From assembly GCA_039583875.1 (NCBI GenBank), contig CM077151.1:105542609-105606608 (forward strand): a stretch of DNA of 64,000 nt. The letters run 5' to 3'. The notes under the pieces are model-generated. The model was not told the DNA's origin. It made no database searches and was given only the letters and a program-made list of their open reading frames with translations. Of this stretch, positions 1 to 10,859 are shown piece by piece. Position 1 is the first letter of the stretch, and each line of letters opens with the position of its first letter. The position numbers and the translations under genes were made by a program. Source of the DNA: Platanthera guangdongensis (Eukaryota > Streptophyta > Magnoliopsida > Asparagales > Orchidaceae).

Positions 1-636
1 CATGAAGGTCCATTAGAGTAATTCATGATATGCACACCTCTAAATTTAAAATAAGTACTAAAAGAGGTTTTACGTTTGGTAAAATAGAGCGACATTTAAT
101 TTAAAGGGATGTTATGAGCATGAGATAATAATATTGATCCTTTTATACTTTGAAAGTAACTAACATGCAACCTATCATAAATCCTTCCCGGAGAGCAAGT
201 ACAACAAAACAGCAAGAAAATGACATGTCAGCTAGCAAATAGTCTAACATCTACAATAATTCACTGTGAGTGTCAACAAGCTGACACGAACCCACAGAAT
301 AAAAGTTTGTCTGAACTAAAGTAAGAACTACAAAACTACCTCACGGAGGTAAGAGAAGAACCACTACTACTGCCGAACGCCTGAGGCCACCGATTCTAGC
401 TGTCCAGACCGCTACTACTCCAAGCCCGAAACATTCAAAAGAAAAGAACGGCTCAGCAAAAATGTACAAGTGGCAACGAAGATTAAAATTGAGTAATTAG
501 ACAAGTTACGAGAGTTACCAAACCAAACAGACTAGCTGTCAAACCACATCATCCAAATCATAAAACAGTAAGCAATAAAGAATTCAAAGAAGTTTAAATA
601 TGCAAAGTTGTACCAAGTGTGTTTTAGAGCTACGCT
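1..636. other. Left flank, nothing recognised
   Basis: This AT-rich stretch precedes the first LTR. I see no open frame of note, no repeat shared with the rest of the window and no recognisable motif. It may be host intergenic DNA or an older element. Confidence 0.5.
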
Positions 637-837
637 TGTTGGGTCCATTGATTCCAATGTCCTTGATTTGAAGAAGGCCTATAAAACCATGACATACACT
701 TGTGTGTAACTAATGATTGCAATAAGTTCTATGTATACAGGTGATTACTAGTTACAATGATAAGACGGGTCAGGTGGAGACAAGGAAGATTGCAGGAAAG
801 ACAAAAATTTGTCTAAGTCCACAGGAGATGAGTGAAG

Positions 838-1490
838 ACAGTTCACTAAACGGCAGAAAGCCAAAAACGTTGAGTAAAGCATGAACAGTCAAAGCTTAAC
901 TATTTCCAAGGCAGAATTTTTGTTAAATCCAAAAACATTGGGTGAAGGCAGTTCACTCAACGCCAGATGACAAGAAGCGTTGAGTCAAGCTCAAGCAGTC
1001 AAAGCATCTGAGAATCAGAGCAGGATTCTGGCTATGTCCAGAAGCGTTGAGTGAAGGCAGTTCACTCAACGCCTAAAGAAGAAAACGTCGACAGAACAAA
1101 GTGATGTCAAAGCTTCAGATGTTGAAGACAAAAATTCTGTCTAATTCCAAATGCGTTGAGTGAAGGCTGTTCACTCAACGTCAGCTCAACAAAAATTCTA
1201 CTAAGTACAAAAATGTTGAGTGAAGGCTGTTCACTTAACGCCTCATCAAGATGGAGAGCTAAGACAGAAAACGTTGAGTGCATAAGTATCACTCAACGCC
1301 TTCATACAAAAGAAAAACTGCTAAATCCAAATACGTTGAGTGATGAAGATTCACTTTATGCCTAATTAGTTAAGACAACAAATTTCTATATTCGTCGAGT
1401 AAAGACTGATCACTTGACGCCTAGTGTTGCAGGATAATTGGCTAAGTGTTCTGGTGCTGAGTGAAGACTGTTCACTCGACGCCTATGATG
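838..1490. repeat. Array of palindromic GTTGAGTGAA...TTCACTCAACGCC words in D's LTR
   Basis: The word GTTGAGTGAA, a 5-8 base spacer and TTCACTCAACGCC recur about every 60-90 bases, with decayed variants such as CGAGTAAAGACTGATCACTTGACGCC. Each copy can fold into a 9-10 bp hairpin. Between copies the phrase AAGTCCA/AAATCCA is also partly conserved, so the true unit is longer than the hairpin. The same words occur in B's LTR. Confidence 0.85.
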
Positions 1491-2072
1491 AATTGTCTGA
1501 AATCGACTAAGTCCACAGGTGCTGATGTTAGAAGAAATTCAAAATGTTGCAGAAAGTATACAGTACACGACAAACGACGCCGCATGCCTCTAGTACTGCA
1601 TTTAATGCAAAAGCAAGTTTGCAGCTACCAAATCCAAGTGGGCCCAAGGCTCAAAGAGCCGTTGGTCGGTGGGATAGAAAAAGGGATCAGATCGCTGAGA
1701 AGAAATTAACTTTTTGGGAAGTGCTGAACTTCATCTTCTTCCTCTCGATGTTGTTGCAGAGACGAGAAATTGTTCAAACTATTGATCTGAAAGTTCTAGT
1801 AAGTTAGTTGTTGTCTTTCTCATCCTAAACAACAAGATCATAGAGACATCTCTGAGAAAGAAGAAGCAGTAAAGGCAAGACCTAGTCGTAGCTACTTCAC
1901 AAGCTTAAGCTGAACATTCCTGAAGAACACTTTTTGGAGCTGTGAAGAAGACTGGACTGAGTTATCTCAGCATAGAAGGAGGAAGACACAGAGAATATTT
2001 CTCTGTTGTCTAAACATCATCAACGAATCATTACTCTCTCTGTAAGATCATTTGATCTGAGTGTAAGTCTAA

Positions 2073-2082
2073 TATATATAAA
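2073..2082 (+). promoter_or_regulatory. TATA box of D's LTR promoter
   Basis: TATATATAAA lies immediately before the GGCTG target duplication of A. The equivalent uninterrupted site in B's LTR reads TATATATAAAGGCTGAGTG near 59398. It is the likely start of the U3/R boundary for this family. Confidence 0.65.
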
Positions 2083-2087
2083 GGCTG
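2083..2087. repeat. Target site duplication of A, left copy (GGCTG)
   Basis: GGCTG flanks A on the left; the other copy is 15046-15050. The uninterrupted B LTR has a single GGCTG at the same place. Confidence 0.92.
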
Positions 2088-4016
2088 TGAAAGATAATCC
2101 TATGGGTAGATAATCACCTAGAGGGGGGTGAATATGTGACTTTTTTAGTTACTTTATCAGATCTTTATCACTTAACAATTTTGCAGTTACAAAGACTTAG
2201 ATCACAGCACAAGCAAAATTAATCCACAGCACACACATAATTTATAGTGGTTCCCCTATCTAGGGTACATCCACTTTCCCCCTTCTTCCTCACTAGCAAT
2301 GTGCTAGATAAGGTTATAGCTCCTCTTTAACTCAGATCCAAAGATCTTACATGCTCAATTTCTGTTAAGAAACCTACACTCAGACCAACGGGTCCTACCT
2401 CAGAGATTCTCCCAATCTCCTACCTCAGGTCCCTCAAGAATCCTACCTCAGCCTTTATAAAATAGGCCTACAACTTAGTGATTTACTCAAACCACCTACC
2501 TTAGGTCCCTCAAGAACCCTACCTCAGCCATTATAAATAGGCGTACAACTCAGAGATTCACTCAAACCACCTACCTCAGGTCCCTCAAGAACCCTTCCTC
2601 AGCATTTATAAAATAGACCTACAACTCAGAGATGAGATCTCCTACCCACTCAGATCTCCACTCAGATCTCAAGGAGATCTTACAAAATTTAGAGATAAAA
2701 ATGAAAAATAACTTCACAGAAAACAGAAAAATCTGTAATCTGATATATCTGTTAGCACAGATTCTTCAAATCAGCAGCAATGAATGTCTTCTTGATAAAT
2801 TGACTGGCTGAAAAGTTGCTTTTCTGGATCTACTATCTTCTTGATGTTGATCAGCTTGATAACCTTGAAGAAATTGTAGATCAGATCCACCTTGATCTTC
2901 AGATCGACTTATATAAAGAATCTGAAGATTTTCTTGAAGACCTTCGTATTATTTTTCTCGGGATTTGAATAAGAATAAGAATTTTCTGTTTTCTTGATCA
3001 ATTCTCTACTCTTCTGTTGGTGTAGACTACCCCTCTATTTATATCCTTCATGGATGAGTAGTTACTGAATGATGACATCAACATCTAACATCATACTTCA
3101 AATCCACTCTTAGACTGTTTCTGTTGAAATATCTTATTCCTATACCTGATGTGACAGTTCTGACCCATCTTGGCACTTCTATGTTGACTCTGCACATTTT
3201 CTAAAACATAAGTGTCGAGATGTCTAAATTGTCTCGACACTTGTGTCGAGACAACTTAGCATTCTTGACACAATTCTACTTGAAAGAATTTTCATCTGAA
3301 ACTTGAGAATGTCGAGAAAGTTGACTTGTCTCGACACAAGCGTTGTCTGTGTCGACATATTTTAATTCAGCCTTGTGTCGAGACTGTTGGAATGTCTCGA
3401 CACAACTGTCTGCCTGATGTAGGAAAGTGTATGCTTTAATTCTTCTTTGTGTCGAGACAGTTGATTTGTCTCGTCATAATTTTACTTAGTAAAATTTCTT
3501 GTATTCTTTGTGTCGAGACAGTTGTATTGTCTCGACACAACTGCTTCAATCTTTATAGTTTCAAGTAATCTGACTTAGTCTTCAAGGTGTCGAGACAATT
3601 GCTTGTCTCGACACAGCTGTCTCTGTGTCGAGATAACTGACTTGTCTCGACACAGCTGTCTTGAATCTTCTACTTGTCGAGTTAACTGTTTTGTCTCGAC
3701 ACAGCTTCTGCAAAGGTGTCGACACAGTTGAAGTGTGTCGACACTTTTGTACTTAGCTATTTTTCTGTACTGCAAGTTGCTGAATGTAGACTGTGTTGAC
3801 TTCACTCAGCACTTTGCTGACTCCACTCAACGCTTTTCGTACTTAGACAATTTTCCTTCAAAATCTAGTCAGCCTCTTGTGTCCACCTGTCCAATCAATA
3901 TGAAATAGACAACCTGCAAACATAAACTTAAATATACATCAAATACAAATATGTGTATATCATTGAGTTGAAAGACCTTATTCAAATCAAGTACATTGTA
4001 TCCAATGTACCCAACA
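2088..4016 (-). repeat. 3' LTR of A
   Basis: This 1929-bp LTR pairs with 13136-15045 over its whole length, with scattered substitutions and small indels. The minus-strand TATA candidate TATAAATAG lies near 3034-3042. A stretch rich in repeated short lines (CCTACCTCAGGTCCCTCAAGAA and variants, about 2390-2620) sits toward the minus-strand 3' end. Confidence 0.93.
3205..3755. repeat. Array of TGTCGAGACA...TGTCTCGACACA words in A's 3' LTR
   Basis: Roughly ten copies of a self-complementary word (GTGTCGAGACA, short spacer, TGTCTCGACAC) occur at intervals of about 35-75 bases. Arms are 9-11 bases, so each copy is a potential hairpin. The array matches 14252-14782 in the other LTR and resembles 7195-7465 inside the element. 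Confidence 0.85.
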
Positions 4017-4030
4017 ATCTCCCCCTATTT
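4017..4030 (-). promoter_or_regulatory. Polypurine tract of A
   Basis: Read on the minus strand, AAATAGGGGGAGAT directly abuts the 3' LTR start TGTTGGGT. This is the expected primer for plus-strand DNA synthesis. The same tract flanks the LTR of element C near 63678. Confidence 0.8.
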
Positions 4031-4259
4031 GGAGATTTCATAATCTCAATTAAATAATATACAACATGCTACCGAAACATAATAATTAAAATATATGGGA
4101 AAAGTATGCTTGAGCTAAACATAGATGTACACAACAATAGTAACACATATATCACTAAGTGCAACCAAATCTTTCATTTAAGTTTATTCAAGGATTACAT
4201 TAGTTTGATTTGTTACACTGTTCTAGAAGTAAAGTTACAAACTGCCTAGAAAACAAACT

Positions 4260-6950
4260 CTAAGAGTCCTCTGGTTCTTTGATGACTATGCTTTTTTTAG
4301 ATTGTATATTTGCTTTTACTTCAGGCATCTTGTCATCTGCTACATTTTTGCCTTTGCCAATCTTAGATTTGAATATCTGTTCAGCCTTTGGCCTTTGTCT
4401 TTCAAAGTAGTGATAAGGCTTTGATAAATATTTGTTGGGCTCAACTGAATTAGCCGGAATTTTCCCTGCCTTCAGATCATGTCTAAACCTTTGGATTACT
4501 TCCTGTTGTTTTAAATGCTTAGTCCATTCTTGCTCTTGGTACCATTTACCTCTATCAGTAGTATTAGCATTAACTGTTTTGCATGCAGTGAGGATAATTG
4601 ATCTGGAGGTTGAGCTCCATTGTTCAAAATCAAGCCTAGTTTCAACTTGTTCCCTAAACCTTTTCTTTGACAGCTGAGTTTTTTTTTTCTTTAAGCATAA
4701 CAGATGCAGACATCTCCATCTTTTTACATATAACATTTTGCACTGGTGGTGGAGGACTGTACATGTTTTGAACAACAGTTTGAATGTCCTCAAAATGAAG
4801 TTATGCAGAAGGATTGTACATAGTTTGCTCAGCAGCATGAGTAGATTCAAATTGGGTTGGTTGATAACCAGACTCAGCAGTTTGGTCACCATCATACCAT
4901 AGGGGAGGATGACCTAAAGTGTCTCTGATATTGTTTGATATCCAGGTAGCATGTTCAGAACTGGCTCTTATCATTACCCTCTCCCCCTTTATAACTTCTC
5001 TTTTCATATAATCTCTTAAATCATTCTTGTGAAATCTCACTTGTTCATCTACATAATTGATTCTTGAGGTCACAGTGTTCTTCACTTTCAGCAAATTATT
5101 ATCCAAACTTTTGTCAGAAGCCTTTATATCTTTAAGAAATGATGTTGAAAGGGTTGTCAGCTGAGTTTCCATGTCTTTTGTAGCAGCAACTATTTTGTTT
5201 TCTAAATCAATAGTCTGCTCAGTCAGCTTGACCAATGTTTTTGTATGCATGACTGTCATGTTTTCATCTAAGATTCTTTGATTCTCAAGGACATAGCCTT
5301 GTTTGACAATCATTTCATCTTTAGTTTGTTTTGCTTCTTGTTGCTGTTTTGCAATATAAACAACATTTGCTCCCTTCTGGAAGAAAGCAGTCATATCTAT
5401 TTTTAGAAAATGTACTTCAAATCTTATGGACTTAATGTCCTAGTTGAAATTGCAAGTCTTTGTTCCTTTCATCAACATATTTCTCAAGTTGAGTTCTCTG
5501 CTGGTCTAACATAATCTGCAGTTGAACTAGCAGTGAGCTTGAATCCACTAGAAGAGCAGATGCTGGACCCGATTGGATAATCTTCTTATAACTTTCACTT
5601 TTCTGTTTTAGTTCAGATAGTTTTCTTTTCTTCATTAGAGTGGCTTCCTCTTCCTCAGAGTCAGAAGTACTTACCACATCAACAGACTTATGCAGTTCAC
5701 CACCTTCATCTCTTGGGGCTAGATCTGGCAACTCCCCCTCAATTATTGCACCTTCTTCATTAATATTGATATTTTCTAAGTTAGCATCAGGAACTTGGTT
5801 TTGTGGAGTTTCAGCTATCTCCCCCTGTATGTTAGTTTCCTTAAACAAAAGATTTTCTTCCACTGCCTCCTTAGAGACAGGATCTTCATATTCTTTCTCA
5901 GAAGTCTGCACATCTTGTGCAAGAGTCTCAGCTTCTCGGCCAACTGTATTCTAAAGTATTTCTTCTTCAGTCTCTTTGAGGAATTCATCCTCCATCTCTC
6001 TCTCAGGCATTTCCTTTTCAGGAACCTTTGACTGTTACAGCTCTTGTACTACTTCCATAATTATGTTATCCACTGTATTCATGTTAGTTTCAAACAGATC
6101 ATTGAGGTTCTCCTCCTCTATTTGATCTTTCTCTGGAATATTCTTCCCCTGCACCTGATCACTAATTCTAGGTGAGGTCCTTGGAGAATTCTCATATATT
6201 GTATTATCTTGTTTCTCTCCAGATTTACTGGAAGAAACTTCATCCACAACTACAGTTTTCTTGCTCTTCTCCTTCTTCTTCTCAGGTTCTGGGATTTCCT
6301 TAGTCAAAACTTTGTCCCATCTAGATAGAATCCTCATATCCATCCTTCTTATGTGGTTGTTTTTTGATCCAAGCTTTAGATTTAGATTATCTGGTATGAC
6401 CTGAACTAGGTATAGACTTAGAATTCTGGCAATGTTAGGCTTCTTGATACTCTCTGCTGTCTTATCAAAAACCATTTTACTCCAGTCAGTCTTGAGTTTG
6501 AATATTATTCTTGTCATAAGCTCAAACATCTGAGCAGATATCCTGTCATGTGCTCCTGTTTTACACAACAACACCTTTCTAATAATTTCTGACAGGAATT
6601 TTCCGTGAAAATTCATACCCTTCTTATTCAGGGTCCCTCCAACCTTTGTGATTGAAGTCAATCCAACCACACCAATCCTTCAGTAGTCTTTGTGGTGTCT
6701 ACTTCATCTTCCTGCTCTATTCTTGATATTCGTAAAACCTTTGCCAATCTCCTGCTTGTGATTTTAACCTTGGCCCCATCTACTGTAGACTTCATCTTTG
6801 TTGAACAGGAATCCAGTGTTGCATTAGAGAAGAATTCTAATACTTCTCTCTTCCAGAGGGTTGTTGGTTCAGAAAGCAGATAATCTAGTCCTGCTTCTTT
6901 GATTAAGTTAATGACGTTCTTGATTTCTTCTTGTACAGTGATGAATCCTT
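4260..6950 (-). pseudogene. Env-like region of A (extra region after pol)
   Basis: This is the long extra coding region that SIRE-type elements carry downstream of pol; such products are called envelope-like, but their role is unproven. It is now split into at least four minus-strand frames: 6035-6670, 5432-5911, 4801-5394 and 4260-4895. The first part is a folded, basic segment that turns into a Lys/Glu-rich tail. The middle parts are acidic and low-complexity with strong heptad-like stretches (for example around DKSLDNNLLKVKNTV), suggesting a coiled coil. The last part is Lys-rich. I see no convincing signal peptide or transmembrane helix in the surviving frames, so an envelope function is not supported here. 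Element C carries the tail of a similar region at the window end. Confidence 0.65.
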
Positions 6951-7703
6951 AGCGCACGAGTTCATAACCTTCATTGATGTTGTCGTCTATCTTAGGAGCC
7001 GTTGGAATTGAGAGAAATTAAGGAAGAAGATGTGTCGACTAAAGGAGTTCTAGTTCTCGACACTCAAGGATCAATCTCTCAGGAATTTAGGTAAGCGTAG
7101 ACGACACCTTCTTTTTTGCCTTATATATATAGTAGATGTCGCAGAAGTTGAAAAGGCGCACTGCTAAATCTGTTCCAAGTTTTAGGAAATGACCTAGTGT
7201 CGACACCAGTCTTGAGTGTCGACACAAGTTTGTCGAGATGTCTCGACATAATACATATCAAGTCTGTCGAGATGTGTCGACACAAGTCGACACAGGTTTT
7301 ATGTCTCTCTACACATTTACCTTAGGGTCTTGACACATGTATGTCTCAACACCTACTTTAGTGTCTTGACACTTAAAATTATCGTGTGTCGACACACTTC
7401 CATATGTCTTGACACATTACTATCTATAGTGTCGACACACTTTCTGGTGTCTCGACACAGACTAATCAAAATTTTGATTTTCTTAAGTGTAGATTCTTGA
7501 CACTTATGAAGTTTATCCTTGAAATCTAAATAAATAGGCTTAATAACTGACCAATCAGTTTTATACTTAAGTTATAATAGTTTTACTCTAAATTCAACAT
7601 TTCAAGTTCAAATTTGAGGAAATTAAATTTTTCTTCTTCTAGTGGCTTAGTAAAAATATCAGCAATTTATTTACTTGTTGGAACATATTCTAAGCTAATA
7701 TCT
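6951..7703. other. Spacer between pol and the env-like region of A
   Basis: No surviving frame. It holds a second array of TGTCGAC/TGTCGAGA words (next entry) and AT-rich sequence. It could contain a promoter or splice acceptor for the env-like transcript, but I see no decisive motif. Confidence 0.5.
7195..7465. repeat. Internal array of GTGTCGACAC-type words in A
   Basis: About ten copies of GTGTCGACAC, TGTCGAGATGTCTCGACA and decayed forms lie in about 270 bases outside the LTRs. The words are those of A's LTR array, but the spacing is tighter and the context differs, so this is not simply an LTR fragment. Confidence 0.75.
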
Positions 7704-9059
7704 TCATTTTTTTACATGTTCTCTAATGAAATGATATCTAATTTCAATGTGTTTTGTTCTACTATGTGACACAAGATTGTTTGCATTAAAAATAACACTA
7801 GTAGAATCACAGAATAAAAGAATTTTACTTTGCTGTAAGTTGTAATCTTGTAACTGATGCTTAATCCAAAGCAATTGTGCACAACAACCACCAGCTGAAA
7901 TGTACTCAGATTCAGCTGTGGATATTGCTATACATGTTTGTTTTTTGCTACTCCATAACACCAGCCTCCTTCCAAGAAATTGACAAGAGCCTGATGTGTT
8001 TTTCCTTTCTTCTTTACATCCTGCATAATCTGCATCTGAAAAGTCCGTCAGTTCAAAATCACTATTCCTGGGATACCATAGGCCAAGATTTTGTGTGCCC
8101 TTTAGATATCTCAATATTCTTTTAACTGCAGTATAATGAGATTCCTTAGGACATTCTTGATACCTGGCACAGACATATATGACATACATTATGTCTGGTC
8201 TACTGGCTGTTAAATAGAGCAGTGATCCAACTATGCCCCTATACAAAGTGATATCAACTGCCTTCCCAACACCATCCTTGTCTAAAGACATACTGGACTC
8301 CATGTGAGTTCTCATTGAAGTGGTTGTTTTCGTGTCATACTTCTTGATTAACTCATTGGTGAACTTAGACTGACTAATGAAAAGTACATCTAAAGTTTGC
8401 TTAACTTGGAGACCCAAGAAAAACCTGAGTTCACCTATACTACTCATTTCAAACTTTCCTTGCATTAATTTGACAAACTTAGTACAAAGTGACACATCAG
8501 TAGATCCAAATATAGTGTAATCAACATATATTTGTACCAAGATGGTCTTGCATTTGACTTCTCTTAGGAATAGTGTTTTGACTATTTTCCCTTTTGAGAA
8601 TTTATTTTCCAGCAGAAACTTAGACAAAGTCTCATACCAAACCCTTGGAGCTTGTTTTAAACCATAGAGAACTCTTAATAGCAAATACACATGGGTAGGT
8701 TTAGTAGAATCAATAAAACCTGAGCGTTGCTTTACATAAAATCTTTCTTTAAGATTACCATTTAGAAAGGTTGACTTTACATTCATTTAATAAACTTTGA
8801 ATTCTTTGTAGGCTGCATATGCTAAGAAGTGTCTTATATCCTCTAATCTAGTCACTGGTGCAAAGGTTTGATCAGAGTCTATTCCCTCTTCTTGTCTATA
8901 TCCCTTTGCAACTGATCTAGCTTTATTTCTGACTATAATCTCATTCTCATCCAGTTTGTTTCTATATATCCATTTGGTTCCTATGATGTTGCAGTTATCT
9001 GGTTTAGGAACCAGCTTCCAGACATTGCATCTCTTGAACTGTTTTAATTCTTGCTGCAT
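7704..9059 (-). pseudogene. Reverse transcriptase-RNase H of A, inactivated
   Basis: Two consecutive minus-strand pieces form the copia RT and RNase H. The N-terminal piece (8787-9059) has the fingers region with GTKWIYRNK and ends in a TAA at the RT palm. The second piece (7704-8786) holds the rest of the palm, YGLKQAPRVWYE, and RNase H with FSDADYAGC, AESEYIS and FCDSTSVI. The palm motif that should carry the first catalytic Asp reads MNVKS, and the motif expected to end in two Asp reads YVDY. Two catalytic Asp residues are therefore replaced (by Asn and Tyr). RNase H residues look kept. The enzyme would be dead even without the stop. Confidence 0.88.
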
Positions 9060-9109
9060 TGCACTTATCTAAAATGGATCCACATTAGCTTATTCAAATT
9101 TCTTTGGCT

Positions 9110-10771
9110 CTATTTGAGACAGGAAAGTTGAGATTTCTTTTTCTCTGTTTGAGACAGGAAAGTTGAGTACATCACAGTGTTGTGATGTTTGCTTCTTGTG
9201 ATCACACCCTGTGCAGCATCTCCTATGATCAATTCTTTTGGATGATCCCTTAGATGCCTGATAACAACAGGTAATGTGACTTTTTCTCCTTGATCACCTG
9301 CATCATGCTGAGTTTCTTCTCCGTGTTGTTCCTGTGCAAGCACTTCTTCAACTATGTTGACTCCATATTGCATATTCTGGCTTGCTGGAACAATATCATC
9401 TATAGTCAACTTCTTTAGCTTCAAGTTTTCACCTGTTGTGCTTGATGAACCTGACTTATCATTGTAAAACATAGAACTTTCATCAAATACAACATGAACA
9501 GACTCCTCCATAATTTGATCCCTCAAGTTGTAGACCATATAGGCCTTACTGTGGTTACTATAAACAACAAATATGTCATCATAGGACTTCTCAACAAACT
9601 TGGTTATATATGTTTTCTCATTGTTTAGGACATAATATCTACATTCAAAGATTCTGAAATAGGCCAAGTTTGGTTTTCTGTCCTTCATCAGTTCATAAGA
9701 AGTTTTATTCAACTTTTTATTGATTGAAGATCTATTAATAACATGACATGCAGTGTTTATAGCTTCAGCCCAGAAGTATTCTGGAAGTGAAGAATCACAT
9801 ATCATGGTTCTTCCAGCTTCAATGAGAGTCTTATTCTTTCTCTCAGCAATCTCATTCTGCTGGTGTGGTTTTGGTGAGGAAAACTCTTGCTGAATCCCCA
9901 ATTCTTCACAAAATTGTCATATAATCAGATTGAAACTCAGTTCCATGATCACTTCTAATTTTGACCACAAAGCTGTTTATTTCATTCTCAATTTGTTTGA
10001 CAAAAGTCTTGAAGATATCAGAGGTTTCAGACTTTTCTTTAAAAAGAAAACTCAAGTGAATCTGGAATAGTCATCAACTATTACAAAAGTGTAAATTCTT
10101 TTTCCTAAATTATGAACTGACATAGGATCAAACAAGTTCATATGCAAGAGGTATAAACAGCTCACTGAATCCTTGCATTCAATACTTTTGAATGTAGCTT
10201 TGATTTACTTGCCTTTTTGATATGCTGAATATATGTTCTCCTTTGAGCATTTAATGTTAGGACCATTCCTAACAAGCTCTTTACTGATAAGTTTGTCTAT
10301 GACCTTGTGGTTCAAATGAGCTACCATCTTGTGTCATTTGACACAGTGTGAGGCTTTCTCATTTGCAACTAGATATAAAGGTGAGTCTAACTTTAAACAA
10401 AGAAAATTCAAACAATACACATTCTCACATCTAGTGTCTGTCAAGATGAGCTCTTGGTCACTTGACTTCTTTATTTGTCACTCATCTTTGTGGAAAGAAA
10501 TGTCACAGCCAAGATCACAAAGTTGACTGATGCTTATAAAGTTGTGTTACAACCCTTCCACATAAGCTATTTTAGTGAGAGTGACTAAGTCATTTATGAT
10601 CTTACCATAACCTTTGGTTATTCCTTTGTCAGCTCCACCAAAGATCACTTTTAGTTCATTCTCCATGAGGATAAATTCTCTTAAATTGCCTCTTGTTCCA
10701 GTCACATGTCTGGAACACCCACTATCCAAGTACCAGATTGGTCTATCTCTGGTGCTTGGACATTCTTGCAA
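9110..10771 (-). pseudogene. Protease-integrase region of A, broken
   Basis: The minus-strand segment 10547-10771 has the copia protease active-site line WYLDSGCSRHVTG. About 9900-10540 encodes the integrase zinc region and first half of the catalytic core, now interrupted by stops and frameshifts. 9110-9901 carries the end of the core with the Glu of the DDE triad in NEIAERKNKTL, followed by the usual copia C-terminal part. The region lies between gag and RT, the copia order. Confidence 0.85.
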
Positions 10772-10859
10772 AATAAGAATTTATTTTTCCTTAGAATCTC
10801 AATTTGTTTTGGGTCTTAGGTTCTTGTTAGCTGTAGCTCTATTTAAACCACCAGTGAGC

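Larger units (their letters stand above)
637..2087 (+). repeat. LTR of D, left part
   Basis: This is the first 1451 bases of D's 5' LTR. The start matches the start of B's LTR at 55928 (TGTTGGGTCCATTGAT). It holds an array of self-complementary words and ends at the GGCTG target site of A just downstream of the TATA box. Together with the distal part the LTR is about 1.94 kb. Confidence 0.85.

Noticed and set aside
3205..3755. CRISPR-like array
   Set aside because: The repeats are imperfect palindromes of variable spacing inside a plant LTR, repeated in the paired LTR; no cas genes.
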